Shown here: in pieces, positions 29,077 to 38,504 of the stretch
Layout: the number at the start of each line of letters is the position of its first letter
Numbering within the stretch: position 1 is the first letter of the stretch
Assembly: GCF_003402975.1 (NCBI RefSeq)
Contig: NZ_QURB01000001.1
Location: 248,001-312,000 of the forward strand
Length of the DNA stretch: 64,000 bases
Direction of reading: 5' to 3'
Source of the DNA: Brumimicrobium aurantiacum
Lineage (GTDB): Bacteria > Bacteroidota > Bacteroidia > Flavobacteriales_D > Crocinitomicaceae
Made by a program: the position numbers and the translations under genes
Notes under the pieces: generated by a model
What the model was told of the DNA's origin: nothing
Database searches by the model: none
Seen by the model: the letters and a program-made list of their open reading frames with translations, nothing else

Positions 29077-29913
29077 TTATTTTGAAGTCCATCTTTCTAT
29101 TGGAATATCATATTTAATCCCAATATAGGTGTACAATCCTTGACTTTTAATTTTGGACTCATGAAAAGTTTGATGTATTTGATTTGTTTCGTCAAGATAG
29201 CCATCTACTTTTGCAATAAACCTATAATCAAATTTTCCTGTCCAAAATTTAGATCGAACTCCGAAAGCTAGGCAAACATCCTTAAAGACCTCATAATCTA
29301 TTCGTAACTCTGGGATAAAGTAAGTAGAGTACGGAGTACCATCATGTATTTCAATATTGTAATGGGCTATTAGGAGTTCTTCTGGAGGATGTGGGCCTGG
29401 GTCTGCATTAGGTTCGTATTTGTATCCCATTGATAAATCACTTTTGTGTCCAGGGAAATTGTACCAAGGAGCAATTTGATCATAAATACTAATACCTAAA
29501 TTTAACTGAATCTTTGATGTTAATGAATAATTTACCCCAGCTTTATAACTGATAAAGTAGGAATCAAAATTATATTGAAATATGCGTGTTGGTCTATAAA
29601 CATAATACTCTGCAGGAGCGTAGAATTCCAATGAAAAAGTTTGTTGTTCCATCATAAAAGAAAGCCCAGCATACCATCCCCACTTTTCTTTTTGTGAAAC
29701 ATAGTTTAATCCTGTTTCAAAAATATAAGGCACTTGATACTCTCCTACAACATATTTATGGTCTACTGTTGTGAATTGATTGTTTACATTGCCTCGATAA
29801 ACAAATGGATTATTGTAAATTTCAATTTTTCTAGTTTTTTGTCCATAGATTATAGACGAAAAAAATATTACCAAAAAAAACAATAAAGAAGAATTGGGAA
29901 GATTAGTTTTCAT
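29077..29913 (-). CDS. Outer-membrane beta-barrel-like protein (tandem paralogue 1)
   Basis: The 278 residues have a signal peptide ending in IIYGQ. Strand-rich sequence with alternating hydrophobic and polar residues (VPYIFETGLNYVSQKEKWGW, YAGLSFMMEQQ, LAFGVRSKFWTGKFDYRF, TYIGIKYDIPIERW) points to an outer-membrane barrel. It is a tandem paralogue of 28189-29052. Its ATG lies 24 bases past the base of the perfect hairpin that follows the upstream 577-residue gene, so either it has its own promoter overlapping the hairpin or it depends on read-through. The function is unknown. Confidence 0.78.
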   Translation of the reverse strand: MKTNLPNSSLLFFLVIFFSSIIYGQKTRKIEIYNNPFVYRGNVNNQFTTVDHKYVVGEYQVPYIFETGLNYVSQKEKWGWYAGLSFMMEQQTFSLEFYAPAEYYVYRPTRIFQYNFDSYFISYKAGVNYSLTSKIQLNLGISIYDQIAPWYNFPGHKSDLSMGYKYEPNADPGPHPPEELLIAHYNIEIHDGTPYSTYFIPELRIDYEVFKDVCLAFGVRSKFWTGKFDYRFIAKVDGYLDETNQIHQTFHESKIKSQGLYTYIGIKYDIPIERWTSK

Positions 29914-29924
29914 AAGTTATGTAT

Positions 29925-29970
29925 CTAAAATAAAAACATGTTCAGACAGATACGATATCTGTCTGAACAT
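29925..29970 (-). terminator. Terminator hairpin between the Asp-rich secreted protein and the OMP pair
   Basis: ATGTTCAGACAGATA at 29938-29952 pairs perfectly with TATCTGTCTGAACAT at 29956-29970 across a 3-base loop. On the minus strand GTTTTTATTTTAG follows. It is the longest perfect stem noticed in the window. It ends only about 25 bases before the downstream start codon. Confidence 0.85.
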
Positions 29971-29989
29971 TATTATAAAGTTAAAAAAA

Positions 29990-31723
29990 TTATTCACATA
30001 AATTCAATATCATATTATGGAGTATTGTAGTTCCACCATTGAAAAAATAATGATATGAATATATATCCTCGTTTCCAATTGCCCATTTACTATCATCAAA
30101 TACCTTGCTTTTCGATTTTCTTGCTTCTTTTTTATTTGATCTTGTTTTGCTTCCTGATTTGGTTGTATTTACGGTACAATCTTGATCATTTCGAAAGGTA
30201 CCTATTATATTCACCACAATAGCATCTGCTTTTTTATTATTAAAATTACCGAACGCATTCTTTTTCCACATTTGTGTATAGGCTCCAAAATGTTTACCAA
30301 AAAAATTGTTATTTACCCATATTTTAGTTCGTAATCTATAATCACCATCTTCTTTATGATTCCATCTTTGTTTTTCAGCGTTTGAGCATAATAAGCCATT
30401 ATTAACAAATGTAAAATGATCAGCATCAGTGTTTGGAGCGTTTGTTCCATCAACAAAAGTAACGGCTTGATTCTCCTCTGGAATGAACAGAGTTAATGTT
30501 GTTGTCGGATAATAAGTACCAAGGTTAGAATAAAAGTGGTACTTACCTTCTCCATATGAATAGTTTTGGAATACCTCTATCGCTGATCCATCATCCCAAT
30601 CTACTGTTAATTCCGCATTATTACTCGCATCAAAATAATAAGGTAAATCAACCCAATCATATTGGTCTAAATGATCAACATTACCATCTCCGTTTGAGTC
30701 CCAATACTCTCTTTCACCCCTTTTTAAAATCACCGAAAGAACCTTAGTGTTTGGATCACAGTCATTTGGCGCATTATCAGTTATTACATACGAGGTATAG
30801 CGAATTTGATTCGGATCATCGAATCCAACATAAACAATTGAGGCAAGTGGAGAATCACCATCATCGTTGCCATCACCATCGCCAGGAACACGATCATCAT
30901 ATGGAGTAGGTAAATTATTAAACGGAAAATATTCATAATGGTATGGCAATTCAAAATCAGCATTGTTTAGAACAGTGCTAAAAGGGTCATAAATATCAAA
31001 GTCTTCCAATTCACTAACTGAATCCAAAAATTCAATTGCAGCATAGTTATCAAACTCTGTACTTACTATTTGGTTTAAATCATTATAATAAAATACCCTA
31101 TCATCAATTCTCACTAATCTTTTATCAGAAACGAGTAGTTGTTGCACTGGGTCTGAAATAAATTCTTCCTCTTCTAATGCAAGAAATGTATCATAATCCA
31201 AACCATCATCATCATTATGATATTTCGCATCTAGATACATCCAAAAAGAAACATAATCTGAATAATGTTCATGAAAAGCCAATGCAATTGAATCAAAATC
31301 TGATTGATTATAATGAGAAAAAATACTATCAAGCTGAATAAAAAAGTTAACCGCATGTAAACTGTCATCAAAATGCAGCATATTATTTGAAAATGCTGGC
31401 ATATCAAGATCTTCCCAATAAATTTCTGAGACTGGAGGGGTGGATCCGCTTTCTAGTGATGCCGTTCCTTGATGATCCAATTCAGGAATTGTTATGTCGT
31501 AAGTTTCCTTATCTGAATTATACCTTAACTCCACGTACTGCGAAATAGCTAAAACATCATCAGGGAATGCAGATGTTTTATAAATATCGTCCGTATTTGA
31601 TTCAAGGAAATAATAGGTGTAAGTACCAAAATGCACTTTTGAAGCAACATTTGTACTAATTACTTGTGCTTTTAGAGCACTAACTAAGCACAATGCAATA
31701 GTCATCAATAAAATTTTTTTCAT
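29990..31723 (-). CDS. Secreted Asp-rich protein with calcium-loop-like motifs
   Basis: The 577 residues have a signal peptide (MKKILLMTIALCLVSALKAQ). The protein is rich in Asp, Tyr and Asn and has two probable calcium-binding stretches: PGDGDGNDDGDSP near residue 280 and DSNGDGNVDHLDQYDW near 345, the latter like an EF-hand or dockerin loop. The C-terminal region is basic (KSGSKTRSNKKEARKSKSK) before a final aromatic block, and there is no T9SS sorting domain. No enzyme motif was found. It lies upstream of the two outer-membrane barrel genes on the same strand, so a role at the surface with them is possible but unproven. Confidence 0.75.
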   Translation of the reverse strand: MKKILLMTIALCLVSALKAQVISTNVASKVHFGTYTYYFLESNTDDIYKTSAFPDDVLAISQYVELRYNSDKETYDITIPELDHQGTASLESGSTPPVSEIYWEDLDMPAFSNNMLHFDDSLHAVNFFIQLDSIFSHYNQSDFDSIALAFHEHYSDYVSFWMYLDAKYHNDDDGLDYDTFLALEEEEFISDPVQQLLVSDKRLVRIDDRVFYYNDLNQIVSTEFDNYAAIEFLDSVSELEDFDIYDPFSTVLNNADFELPYHYEYFPFNNLPTPYDDRVPGDGDGNDDGDSPLASIVYVGFDDPNQIRYTSYVITDNAPNDCDPNTKVLSVILKRGEREYWDSNGDGNVDHLDQYDWVDLPYYFDASNNAELTVDWDDGSAIEVFQNYSYGEGKYHFYSNLGTYYPTTTLTLFIPEENQAVTFVDGTNAPNTDADHFTFVNNGLLCSNAEKQRWNHKEDGDYRLRTKIWVNNNFFGKHFGAYTQMWKKNAFGNFNNKKADAIVVNIIGTFRNDQDCTVNTTKSGSKTRSNKKEARKSKSKVFDDSKWAIGNEDIYSYHYFFNGGTTILHNMILNLCE

Positions 31724-31819
31724 AAATTTAAATGTGTTAAATTATTAATTATTACAAATTTATTTTCAAACTTTGAATTTAATTCACTTAAAAAGTTCAA
31801 TTAAATGAATATTTTATTC

Positions 31820-31827
31820 TAATTTTG
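31820..31827 (+). promoter_or_regulatory. Promoter -7 box of the XRE gene, very close to ATG
   Basis: TAATTTTG fits TAnnTTTG and ends only 5 bases before the ATG at 31833. Transcription would start at or next to the start codon, implying a leaderless mRNA. Confidence 0.45.
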
Positions 31828-31832
31828 AAATA

Positions 31833-32183
31833 ATGATACTAGATGCCAATAATAAAATCAAAAAAATTAGAGAGTTAAAAAATTTAACACAGGAATTCTT
31901 AGCTCAAGAAATTGGAATAAGTACAAGGGCTTATTCCAAAATTGAAACAGGTGAAACAAAAATCACTATAGATAGATTAAATCAAATTGGTGAAATATTA
32001 GAAATACCAGCTATTGAAATCCTTGGATTTAATGAGAAACAAATTTTCAATAACTGCAGACAAGAAGGGAATATAGGAATAAACCACAACTATTCTTCAA
32101 AAGAATTGAATTCCCAATTTGAAAACCAAATTAATCACCTTAAAAGCGAAATAGTTTTTCTTCGAAGTCTTTTGAAAAAGTAA
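31833..32183 (+). CDS. XRE/Cro-type transcriptional regulator
   Basis: The protein has 116 residues. An HTH_3 domain covers residues 8-62: KIRELKNLTQEFLAQEIGIS with the conserved Gln and Ala, then TRAYSKIETGETKITIDRL. The C-terminal part (about 85-116, QFENQINHLKSEIVFLRSLL) is a short coiled coil likely to dimerise it. It is divergent from the gene for the Asp-rich secreted protein, with 109 AT-rich bases between them, so it may control that gene or itself. No partner toxin gene is adjacent. Confidence 0.88.
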   Translation: MILDANNKIKKIRELKNLTQEFLAQEIGISTRAYSKIETGETKITIDRLNQIGEILEIPAIEILGFNEKQIFNNCRQEGNIGINHNYSSKELNSQFENQINHLKSEIVFLRSLLKK

Positions 32184-32409
32184 TTATTACCAACATCAAT
32201 ACACGAATTATCAAGAGTTTTTTTTAGCTTCAATCTAGAATTGATTTACCTTGTACCTAAATTGATGAACATAAACCCAAAGTAAAACCTAGATTATAAC
32301 AACTCTCAATCTCTTCATTTAGTTTGTTAATCAACTCCAATTATAGCCGATGGTTTATTACTGATTTTCAAATCCCTCACTATTTTTCATATATATTAAA
32401 GAATCCCCT

Positions 32410-32417
32410 TAACTTTG
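32410..32417 (+). promoter_or_regulatory. Promoter -7 box of hemJ, very close to ATG
   Basis: TAACTTTG fits TAnnTTTG, with 6 bases between it and the ATG at 32424. This again suggests a leaderless or near-leaderless transcript for the hemJ-tatD-ansA operon. Nothing else was seen in the 230 bases since the XRE stop. Confidence 0.5.
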
Positions 32418-32423
32418 CTTTTT

Positions 32424-32957
32424 ATGAGCTATACCGTTTTTAAAGCATTGCATATCATTTTTATGGTCAGCTGGTTTGCTGGACTATTCTACATTGTGCG
32501 TCTATTTATTTATCATACAGAAGCACAGGAAAAGGATGAAGTTGAGAAAAACATTTTGAGTAAGCAATTTGTCGAAATGGAAAAAAAACTATGGTGGATC
32601 ATTACCACACCGGCGATGATATTAACAGTGATTTTTGGCGTCTCTATGTTGATTTACAATCCTGCATTACTTAAAATGGATTGGATGCATCTCAAATTGG
32701 CATTTGTTTTACTGCTTTTAATTTATCATTTCACTTGTCAGAAAATCATGTTTAAATTGAAAAACAATGAGTTTACTTGGACATCCAACAAGCTTAGACT
32801 TTGGAACGAAGTAGCTACTTTAGCACTTGTTGCAATTGTTTTCTTAGTGATCATGAAAAACAGCTTAAACTGGATTTATGGAACAATTGGTTTCTTCGCA
32901 GTAGCCATTGCCTTAATGATTGGAATAAAAATTTACAAACGCATTAGAAATAAGTAA
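32424..32957 (+). CDS. hemJ: Protoporphyrinogen oxidase HemJ / CopD-family membrane protein
   Basis: The protein has 177 residues from the ATG at 32424; the TTG three codons upstream lies inside the promoter box and is rejected. Four hydrophobic helices carry the HemJ hallmarks: FKALHIIFMVSWFAGLFYI with the invariant His at 10, WMHLKLAFVLLLLIYH in the middle, and RLWNEVATLALVAIVFLV near the end. HemJ oxidises protoporphyrinogen IX in haem synthesis in bacteria lacking HemG or HemY. It starts an operon: tatD begins 1 base after its stop, then ansA. Whether the genome has another protoporphyrinogen oxidase cannot be seen here. Confidence 0.87.
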   Translation: MSYTVFKALHIIFMVSWFAGLFYIVRLFIYHTEAQEKDEVEKNILSKQFVEMEKKLWWIITTPAMILTVIFGVSMLIYNPALLKMDWMHLKLAFVLLLLIYHFTCQKIMFKLKNNEFTWTSNKLRLWNEVATLALVAIVFLVIMKNSLNWIYGTIGFFAVAIALMIGIKIYKRIRNK

Positions 32958-32958
32958 T

Positions 32959-33735
32959 ATGACATACATTGATACACACGCGCATTTATACGCAGAACAG
33001 TTTGATGAAGACAGAGCTGAAATGATTCAGCGTGCGATTGACAGCGGAGTTAAAAAACTATTTCTACCGAATATTGACTTGGCTTCAATTCCCAAAATGG
33101 AGCAATTGGTTGAAGATTATCCTGGTATTTGCTATTCAATGATGGGAATTCACCCTTGTGATGTAGCCAAAGATTGGGAGAAACAGCTAGAAGAAACAAA
33201 GAAACACTACAAAAAAGGACGTCATATTGCCATAGGAGAAATTGGTATTGATTTGTATTGGGACAAAACATTACAAGCAGAGCAAACGGCTTCTTTTCGT
33301 GCGCAAATCAATTGGGCGAAAGAAGAAGAGTTACCAATTGTGATTCACTGTAGAGATGCTTTTGATGAAATTTTTGAAGTTTTAGATCAAGAAAATGATG
33401 AGCGTCTTTTTGGAGTTTTTCACTGTTTCACTGGAACGGAAGAACAGGCTAAACGCATTTTGAATTATGGTGGTTTTAAATTGGGAATTGGCGGAGTTGT
33501 TACTTTTAAAAATAGTGGTGTAGATAAAGCCATTCAGAATATAGCTTTAGAAGACCTCGTTTTAGAAACCGATGCACCTTACCTCTCTCCTACACCTTTC
33601 AGAGGAAAAAGAAATGAAAGTTCATACATTCCTTTGATTGCTAAAAAACTATCGGACATATATGGTATCAGCGAAGAGAAAGTGGGTGAAATCACCACTA
33701 AAAATGCCTTAGAAGTATTCACAATAAAAGCATAA
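32959..33735 (+). CDS. TatD-family metal-dependent hydrolase / DNase
   Basis: The 258-residue TIM-barrel hydrolase has the metal site of the TatD family: HxH at residues 7-9 (DTHAHLY), a Glu in IAIGEIGIDLYW, His in LPIVIHCRDAF and in GVFHCFTG, and the Asp of LETDAPYLSP. E. coli TatD and relatives act as 3'-5' exonucleases in DNA repair or RNA quality control. It starts 1 base after the hemJ stop and is followed after 4 bases by ansA. Confidence 0.94.
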   Translation: MTYIDTHAHLYAEQFDEDRAEMIQRAIDSGVKKLFLPNIDLASIPKMEQLVEDYPGICYSMMGIHPCDVAKDWEKQLEETKKHYKKGRHIAIGEIGIDLYWDKTLQAEQTASFRAQINWAKEEELPIVIHCRDAFDEIFEVLDQENDERLFGVFHCFTGTEEQAKRILNYGGFKLGIGGVVTFKNSGVDKAIQNIALEDLVLETDAPYLSPTPFRGKRNESSYIPLIAKKLSDIYGISEEKVGEITTKNALEVFTIKA

Positions 33736-33739
33736 GCTA

Positions 33740-34780
33740 ATGGAGAAATCGAAAGTTTTATTGATCTACACCGGAGGAACAATTGGAATGATTGAAGATC
33801 CAGAAACTGGAGCCTTGATGGCCTTTGATTTCGATCATTTAAGCGACCAAATACCAGAATTATCACGCATTAATGCTGATTTAAAAGTGGTTTCATTAGG
33901 AATGCCCATTGATTCTTCTGATATGAATCCAGATATCTGGCAAGACATCGCTCAAAAAGTGGTAGATAACTATGAAGACTTTGATGGATTTGTGGTTTTA
34001 CACGGTTCAGATACAATGGCATACACGGCAAGTGCATTGAGCTTTTTGTTGCAAGGATTACAAAAACCTGTGATTTTAACAGGATCTCAATTGCCTATTG
34101 GAACAATTAGAACTGATGGAAAAGAGAATTTAATTACTTCTATTGAGATTGCAGCGAGTAAAGACCAACAAGGTGAGTCTATCATTCAAGAAGTTGCGAT
34201 TTATTTTGAGTATTCGCTTTATAGAGGAAACAGAACAACCAAAATCTCTGCCCATGCGTTTGAGGCCTTTATTTCGCCAAATTACCTAGACTTGGCATTA
34301 GCGGGTGTTGATATTCGATACAATACTTCTGCTTTTTATAGGAGTAACTTACCCCAGCTTGAACCAAAATTCAAAATGGATCGACGTGTGGCATTAATGA
34401 AAATCTTCCCAGGATTCTCAACGGAAGTGTATAGAAGCATGTTCAATACAGATCATGCCAAGGCAATTGTTTTAGAATCCTTTGGTTCTGGAAACACACC
34501 AAACAACTCACTATTCTTCGAATTGATTAAAGAATATATAGAGAAAGGAGGAATCGTGATCAACGTTACACAATGTACATCAGGAAGTGTGGCGCAAGGA
34601 AAATATGCAAATTCGACAATGCTCAATAGAATTGGTGTTGTGAGTGGTGGTGACATGACCACAGAGTCTGCAATTACGAAGATCATGTACCTTTTAGGCA
34701 ATTACTCAGACACCAAGGAAATATGCCGTTTAATGCAGGTTTCTATCGTTGGAGAAATTAGTTCATTTAATCCTTTGTAG
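33740..34780 (+). CDS. ansA: Type I asparaginase
   Basis: The 346-residue enzyme hydrolyses L-asparagine to aspartate and ammonia. Both catalytic Thr motifs are present: TGGTIG at 11-16 and HGSDTMAYTA near 90. The cytoplasmic type I form is supported by the absence of a signal peptide and by segments such as ILTGSQLPIGTIRTDGKEN and QCTSGSVAQGKYA. It closes the hemJ-tatD-ansA operon and is followed by a bidirectional terminator. Confidence 0.94.
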   Translation: MEKSKVLLIYTGGTIGMIEDPETGALMAFDFDHLSDQIPELSRINADLKVVSLGMPIDSSDMNPDIWQDIAQKVVDNYEDFDGFVVLHGSDTMAYTASALSFLLQGLQKPVILTGSQLPIGTIRTDGKENLITSIEIAASKDQQGESIIQEVAIYFEYSLYRGNRTTKISAHAFEAFISPNYLDLALAGVDIRYNTSAFYRSNLPQLEPKFKMDRRVALMKIFPGFSTEVYRSMFNTDHAKAIVLESFGSGNTPNNSLFFELIKEYIEKGGIVINVTQCTSGSVAQGKYANSTMLNRIGVVSGGDMTTESAITKIMYLLGNYSDTKEICRLMQVSIVGEISSFNPL

Positions 34781-34867
34781 GTAAGCATATACTGCTTATA
34801 GGGTTTGATACAAAAACTAAAAAACCATCCTTTATAAAACTAGGGTACACTTTAAATTTATAGTCAC

Positions 34868-34904
34868 AAAAAAACCGTCTACGATTGCTCGAGACGGTTT
34901 TTTT
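34868..34904 (+). terminator. Bidirectional terminator between ansA and the ppiD-like gene
   Basis: AAAAAAACCGTCT at 34868-34880 pairs perfectly with AGACGGTTTTTTT at 34892-34904 across an 11-base loop. It sits between two convergent genes and can end both transcripts. Confidence 0.9.
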
Positions 34905-34922
34905 AATATCTAGAATATCGGA

Positions 34923-37121
34923 TTATCTAATTCCGTATCTTCTTAATTTTCTATTGTCAATAACCTTCGCTGATTCAATTAAAGCTGTTCTAAATTGATT
35001 CTTAATTGTTGTTTCTCTTTGCGATTTGATTTGCTCTTTTTCAGCAGAGAAATCTGTTGTTTCTGGAGCTGGAGTTGTTTGGTCTACTCTTAAAACAAAT
35101 ACTCCATTTGTTCCTTTTACAGGTACAGAAGTTTCTCCATCCATTAATCCAGAGAATGCTGTTCCAATAATTTGCGGCTCACGTCCTACAGCAACATTAC
35201 TTGCAGAGAATGTCAATCCTTCAGATTCTAACTTAGCACCCAACTCAGTTGACAATGCTTGTAGATCTTTACGGTCTATCATTTGATCAATCAAGTAATT
35301 CGCTTGTTTCTCTTTACGCAGATCAGCACGCATTACATCTTTAACCGTTTCAAATTTTGGTGTACCTTCTTCCACGATATCAGAAATGAAAGCAACAATA
35401 ATTCTGTTTTTATCACGAATTGGTGAAGAACTAATTGTACCAGCTTTACTATCTTCTTCGTAAGCCATTCTCAAGATTCTTCCTTCTGCAATTTCATTGA
35501 AAGCTGTAACACTTGGCTCTTCATCAAGAATCGTCGCTGAACGCACTGTGTATCCGTTTTCAACTGCGTATTCCTTAAAGATTGTGTTTTTTTCTTCTAA
35601 TGATTTACCTTGGAATTTTTCATCTAAGTCATAAATATAGTTTGAAGCTTCACTATTCACTTGGTCAGCTGTAGTTTTTGTTGCTTCTACATTTAAAATG
35701 ATATTTGCTAGGATTGGACGCTTTGTAGCTTCACGATCTAATACTTCAACAATGTGAATTCCATAAGACGTTTTCACTGTTCCAATTGTTCCTATAGGCT
35801 TATAGAAAGAGAAATCATTAAACTCAGGCACCATTTGTCCTTTAGGGAACTTTTCATATTTACCTCCGTTGTTTACTGATCCTGGATCTTCACTAAATTC
35901 AGTAACCATCTCTTCGAAATTATTTTTCGACTTGATTACTTTGATAAGACTATCAGCTTTAGCTTGTGCTGCCTCAACTTCTTCTGGCAATTTTGCATTC
36001 AATAAGATATGGCGTACAGTTGCAGTTTCTTCTTCACCGAAACCAATAACTTTAGAAATCATTGCACCACCTCTTCCAACATAAGGTCCAACCACTTCAC
36101 CTTCTTTCGCATTCTCCATTTCTGAAGCTACAGAAGCTGGGTAAGTCAACCCTTGATTTGCAGAACCTTCTGGCTTAGCCATAGCAGTTGAATCATTCGC
36201 ATATTTCTTAACATCACTAAAACGTAGAACAAAAGCCGAATCATTCTTCGTTGCTTCAAATTTAGGTTTTAACTTATTCAAACGATCAAAAGAAGAAGTA
36301 GAATCTTCTTTACTTGGTTTTACATCTATTGCGAAATAAGCAATTTTACGACTTGCTTTTTGCTGGTACTTGCTCTCATTTTTATGCTCTTCGAAATAAG
36401 TTTTTAACTCTTCTTCTGTTGGCTCTCCAATTGCATCGTTAGGAACCTGAGAAAAACTTTGGTAAACGTAAGTTACATTTTTTACCGTTTTCTTAGCATC
36501 GAATTCATTTTTCGCTTCCAATGTTGTAGCATGAACACCTGAAGAGATTAAAGTATTGTACTTTTCCTCCATTCTCATTTGTCTCACATACTCCATTAAA
36601 TCGTTGTACTGTTGTGCAGCACCTGGTTCAGGAGAAGCTTGCAAATCTTCTAAAGCTTGACGTAATTGATCCGGTGCAAATTCACCAGTTACTGAGTCTT
36701 TAAATTGCTCTGAAAGTACAGATGGAGTGTAACCATTAGAACCGTAAAGAACATTTTCCAATTCGTATTCATCCACTACAAGACCAACTTCTTGGTATTC
36801 TTTTGCCATCAATTCGTTGATCAATGATGTTTGCCAAGCTTGTCGAATTGCTCTTTGATCATCAGCGTCAGTAAATCTTACTTGCTCTGTAGGGTTTTGT
36901 TGCTGTTTACTTTGCATAATGCTATTACGTGCATTATTTAAGAACTGGTTATATTGTTCTTCATCAACTTTCTCCCCATTTACAGTACCTATACCATATA
37001 CATCTTCTTGAGGACCACTTCCGATAGAATCTAGGTCACCAATAATAAATGCAAGCATTGCAATACCTATTACTGCAATCAATAGCCACGATTTCTCGCG
37101 TATTTTTCCAATTAATGCCAT
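34923..37121 (-). CDS. PpiD-like membrane-anchored peptidyl-prolyl isomerase / chaperone
   Basis: The 732 residues begin MALIGKIREKSWLLIAVIG, a single transmembrane anchor at about 11-30, then a SurA/PpiD-type chaperone N-domain (FNGEKVDEEQYNQFLN-like, with RQAWQTSLINELMAKEY). A parvulin domain lies at about 350-450 (ATVRHILLNAK, FSEDPGSVNNGGKYEKFPKG, IHIVEVLDRE), and a second more divergent parvulin-like region follows. Such proteins assist folding of exported proteins at the periplasmic face of the inner membrane, relevant in a genome with many T9SS and outer-membrane proteins. The CorC-type gene lies 80 bases upstream on the same strand. Confidence 0.9.
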   Translation of the reverse strand: MALIGKIREKSWLLIAVIGIAMLAFIIGDLDSIGSGPQEDVYGIGTVNGEKVDEEQYNQFLNNARNSIMQSKQQQNPTEQVRFTDADDQRAIRQAWQTSLINELMAKEYQEVGLVVDEYELENVLYGSNGYTPSVLSEQFKDSVTGEFAPDQLRQALEDLQASPEPGAAQQYNDLMEYVRQMRMEEKYNTLISSGVHATTLEAKNEFDAKKTVKNVTYVYQSFSQVPNDAIGEPTEEELKTYFEEHKNESKYQQKASRKIAYFAIDVKPSKEDSTSSFDRLNKLKPKFEATKNDSAFVLRFSDVKKYANDSTAMAKPEGSANQGLTYPASVASEMENAKEGEVVGPYVGRGGAMISKVIGFGEEETATVRHILLNAKLPEEVEAAQAKADSLIKVIKSKNNFEEMVTEFSEDPGSVNNGGKYEKFPKGQMVPEFNDFSFYKPIGTIGTVKTSYGIHIVEVLDREATKRPILANIILNVEATKTTADQVNSEASNYIYDLDEKFQGKSLEEKNTIFKEYAVENGYTVRSATILDEEPSVTAFNEIAEGRILRMAYEEDSKAGTISSSPIRDKNRIIVAFISDIVEEGTPKFETVKDVMRADLRKEKQANYLIDQMIDRKDLQALSTELGAKLESEGLTFSASNVAVGREPQIIGTAFSGLMDGETSVPVKGTNGVFVLRVDQTTPAPETTDFSAEKEQIKSQRETTIKNQFRTALIESAKVIDNRKLRRYGIR

Positions 37122-37201
37122 TTTCTCTGTTTAATTTAAGGTTGCGAATATAATATTATGATTCAAAATATGAAAGGATAAAGACGACTAAAAATAGAAT
37201 C

Positions 37202-38467
37202 TTAATTATTTGTATGTTTCTTTAAACGAATAACTTCTATTCTTCGATCGGAAACGGCTTCTATTCTCATACTGAAATCTTCCAACTCTAGGACCGTTCC
37301 TTCTTCAGGAATTGACTCTAAATAATGCAAGACAAGACCTCCCAAAGTTTCGTATTCACTAGACTCTTCTAATTCAAATCCATAAGTTTCATTTATATGA
37401 TCGATATCTTGTCGAGCAGAAAACAAATAAGTAGTTTCATCGATTTGCTGTTCCAACAGCTGATCCATATCGTGTTCATCTTCAATATCTCCAAAAATTT
37501 CTTCTACTACATCTTCAATTGTGATTAAACCAGATGTTCCTCCATATTCATCTACAACTACGGCAATATTTCCATGTTGTTTGGCGAATAATTCCAATAA
37601 ATTTTTGGCTAAAACTGCTTCTGGAACAAAACCAATCGGTATCAAAACCTCTTTAATTCTTTTCGGTTTTTTGAACAATTCAAAACTATGGACATAACCA
37701 ATAATATTATCAATGGTATCTCTATAAATCAAGATTTTGGATAAACCTGTTTCAATAAATCGTATCCTTAATTCGTCAATTGAAGATTCAATATCTAAGG
37801 CAACAATTTCTGTTCGAGGAATCATACAATCTCTTGCTTTTACATCTGAAAAGCCAATTGCATTTTGTAGAATTTGCATCTCATTATCCAGCTCGTTTTC
37901 ATCTTCCATTCGTTCATTGAGGTCACGAACATAATCATCCAAATCAATCTTTGAAAAGACCAATTCCCCACTTTTGGTATCCATTCCAAACAAATTCAAC
38001 AAGCCATTACTGATGGTCATTGTGAAAATCGTTAACGGATAAAGCAATCCATAAATCAACGCTAATGGAAAAGACAGAAATTGGAGCACACGATTTGGAT
38101 TAATTTGAAAAGTGGCTTTCGGAATAAATTCTGCTGTCACCAATATTAACAAAGTAGACAAAATGGTTTGAACTAGCAATACCGCCGCTTCGCTTCCACC
38201 AACCCATGGCTCAATCCAAGGCTGCATAATTTTCGCCATCCAAATCCCATAAACAACTAGTGCGATATTATTTCCTAACAACATTGTAGCAATAAATCGA
38301 CTGTCATTTTTAACGAAATTCGCGAGAACACGACCAGAAAAAGAGCCTTTTTGGCTATCCAATTCTATTTTCAATCGATTCGCAGTAATGAATGCAATCT
38401 CCATACCTGAGAAAAACGCAGATGCACAGATAGCGATAACGATAACGATTAAACTCGATGGATCCAT
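37202..38467 (-). CDS. CorC/HlyC-family membrane protein (DUF21, CBS pair, CorC domain)
   Basis: The 421 residues have a DUF21 membrane domain with three or four helices (about 1-150; FFSGMEIAFITANRLKIELD is the family signature), two CBS domains (about 205-325; MIPRTEIVALDI, GNIAVVVDEYGGTSGLITIEDVVEEIFGDI), and a C-terminal CorC_HlyC domain. This family is linked to magnesium/cobalt homeostasis; Bacteroidota also use a relative, GldE, in gliding, but nothing here ties this copy to gldD. purD lies upstream and the ppiD-like gene downstream on the same strand. Confidence 0.92.
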   Translation of the reverse strand: MDPSSLIVIVIAICASAFFSGMEIAFITANRLKIELDSQKGSFSGRVLANFVKNDSRFIATMLLGNNIALVVYGIWMAKIMQPWIEPWVGGSEAAVLLVQTILSTLLILVTAEFIPKATFQINPNRVLQFLSFPLALIYGLLYPLTIFTMTISNGLLNLFGMDTKSGELVFSKIDLDDYVRDLNERMEDENELDNEMQILQNAIGFSDVKARDCMIPRTEIVALDIESSIDELRIRFIETGLSKILIYRDTIDNIIGYVHSFELFKKPKRIKEVLIPIGFVPEAVLAKNLLELFAKQHGNIAVVVDEYGGTSGLITIEDVVEEIFGDIEDEHDMDQLLEQQIDETTYLFSARQDIDHINETYGFELEESSEYETLGGLVLHYLESIPEEGTVLELEDFSMRIEAVSDRRIEVIRLKKHTNN

Positions 38468-38504
38468 ATAATATATTGGGTACTAATGTAGAAAAAAAAT
38501 TATG

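Noticed and set aside
31833-32183. HigA-type antitoxin of a toxin-antitoxin pair
   Set aside because: No small toxin-like gene lies next to it; the neighbours are a secreted protein and hemJ.
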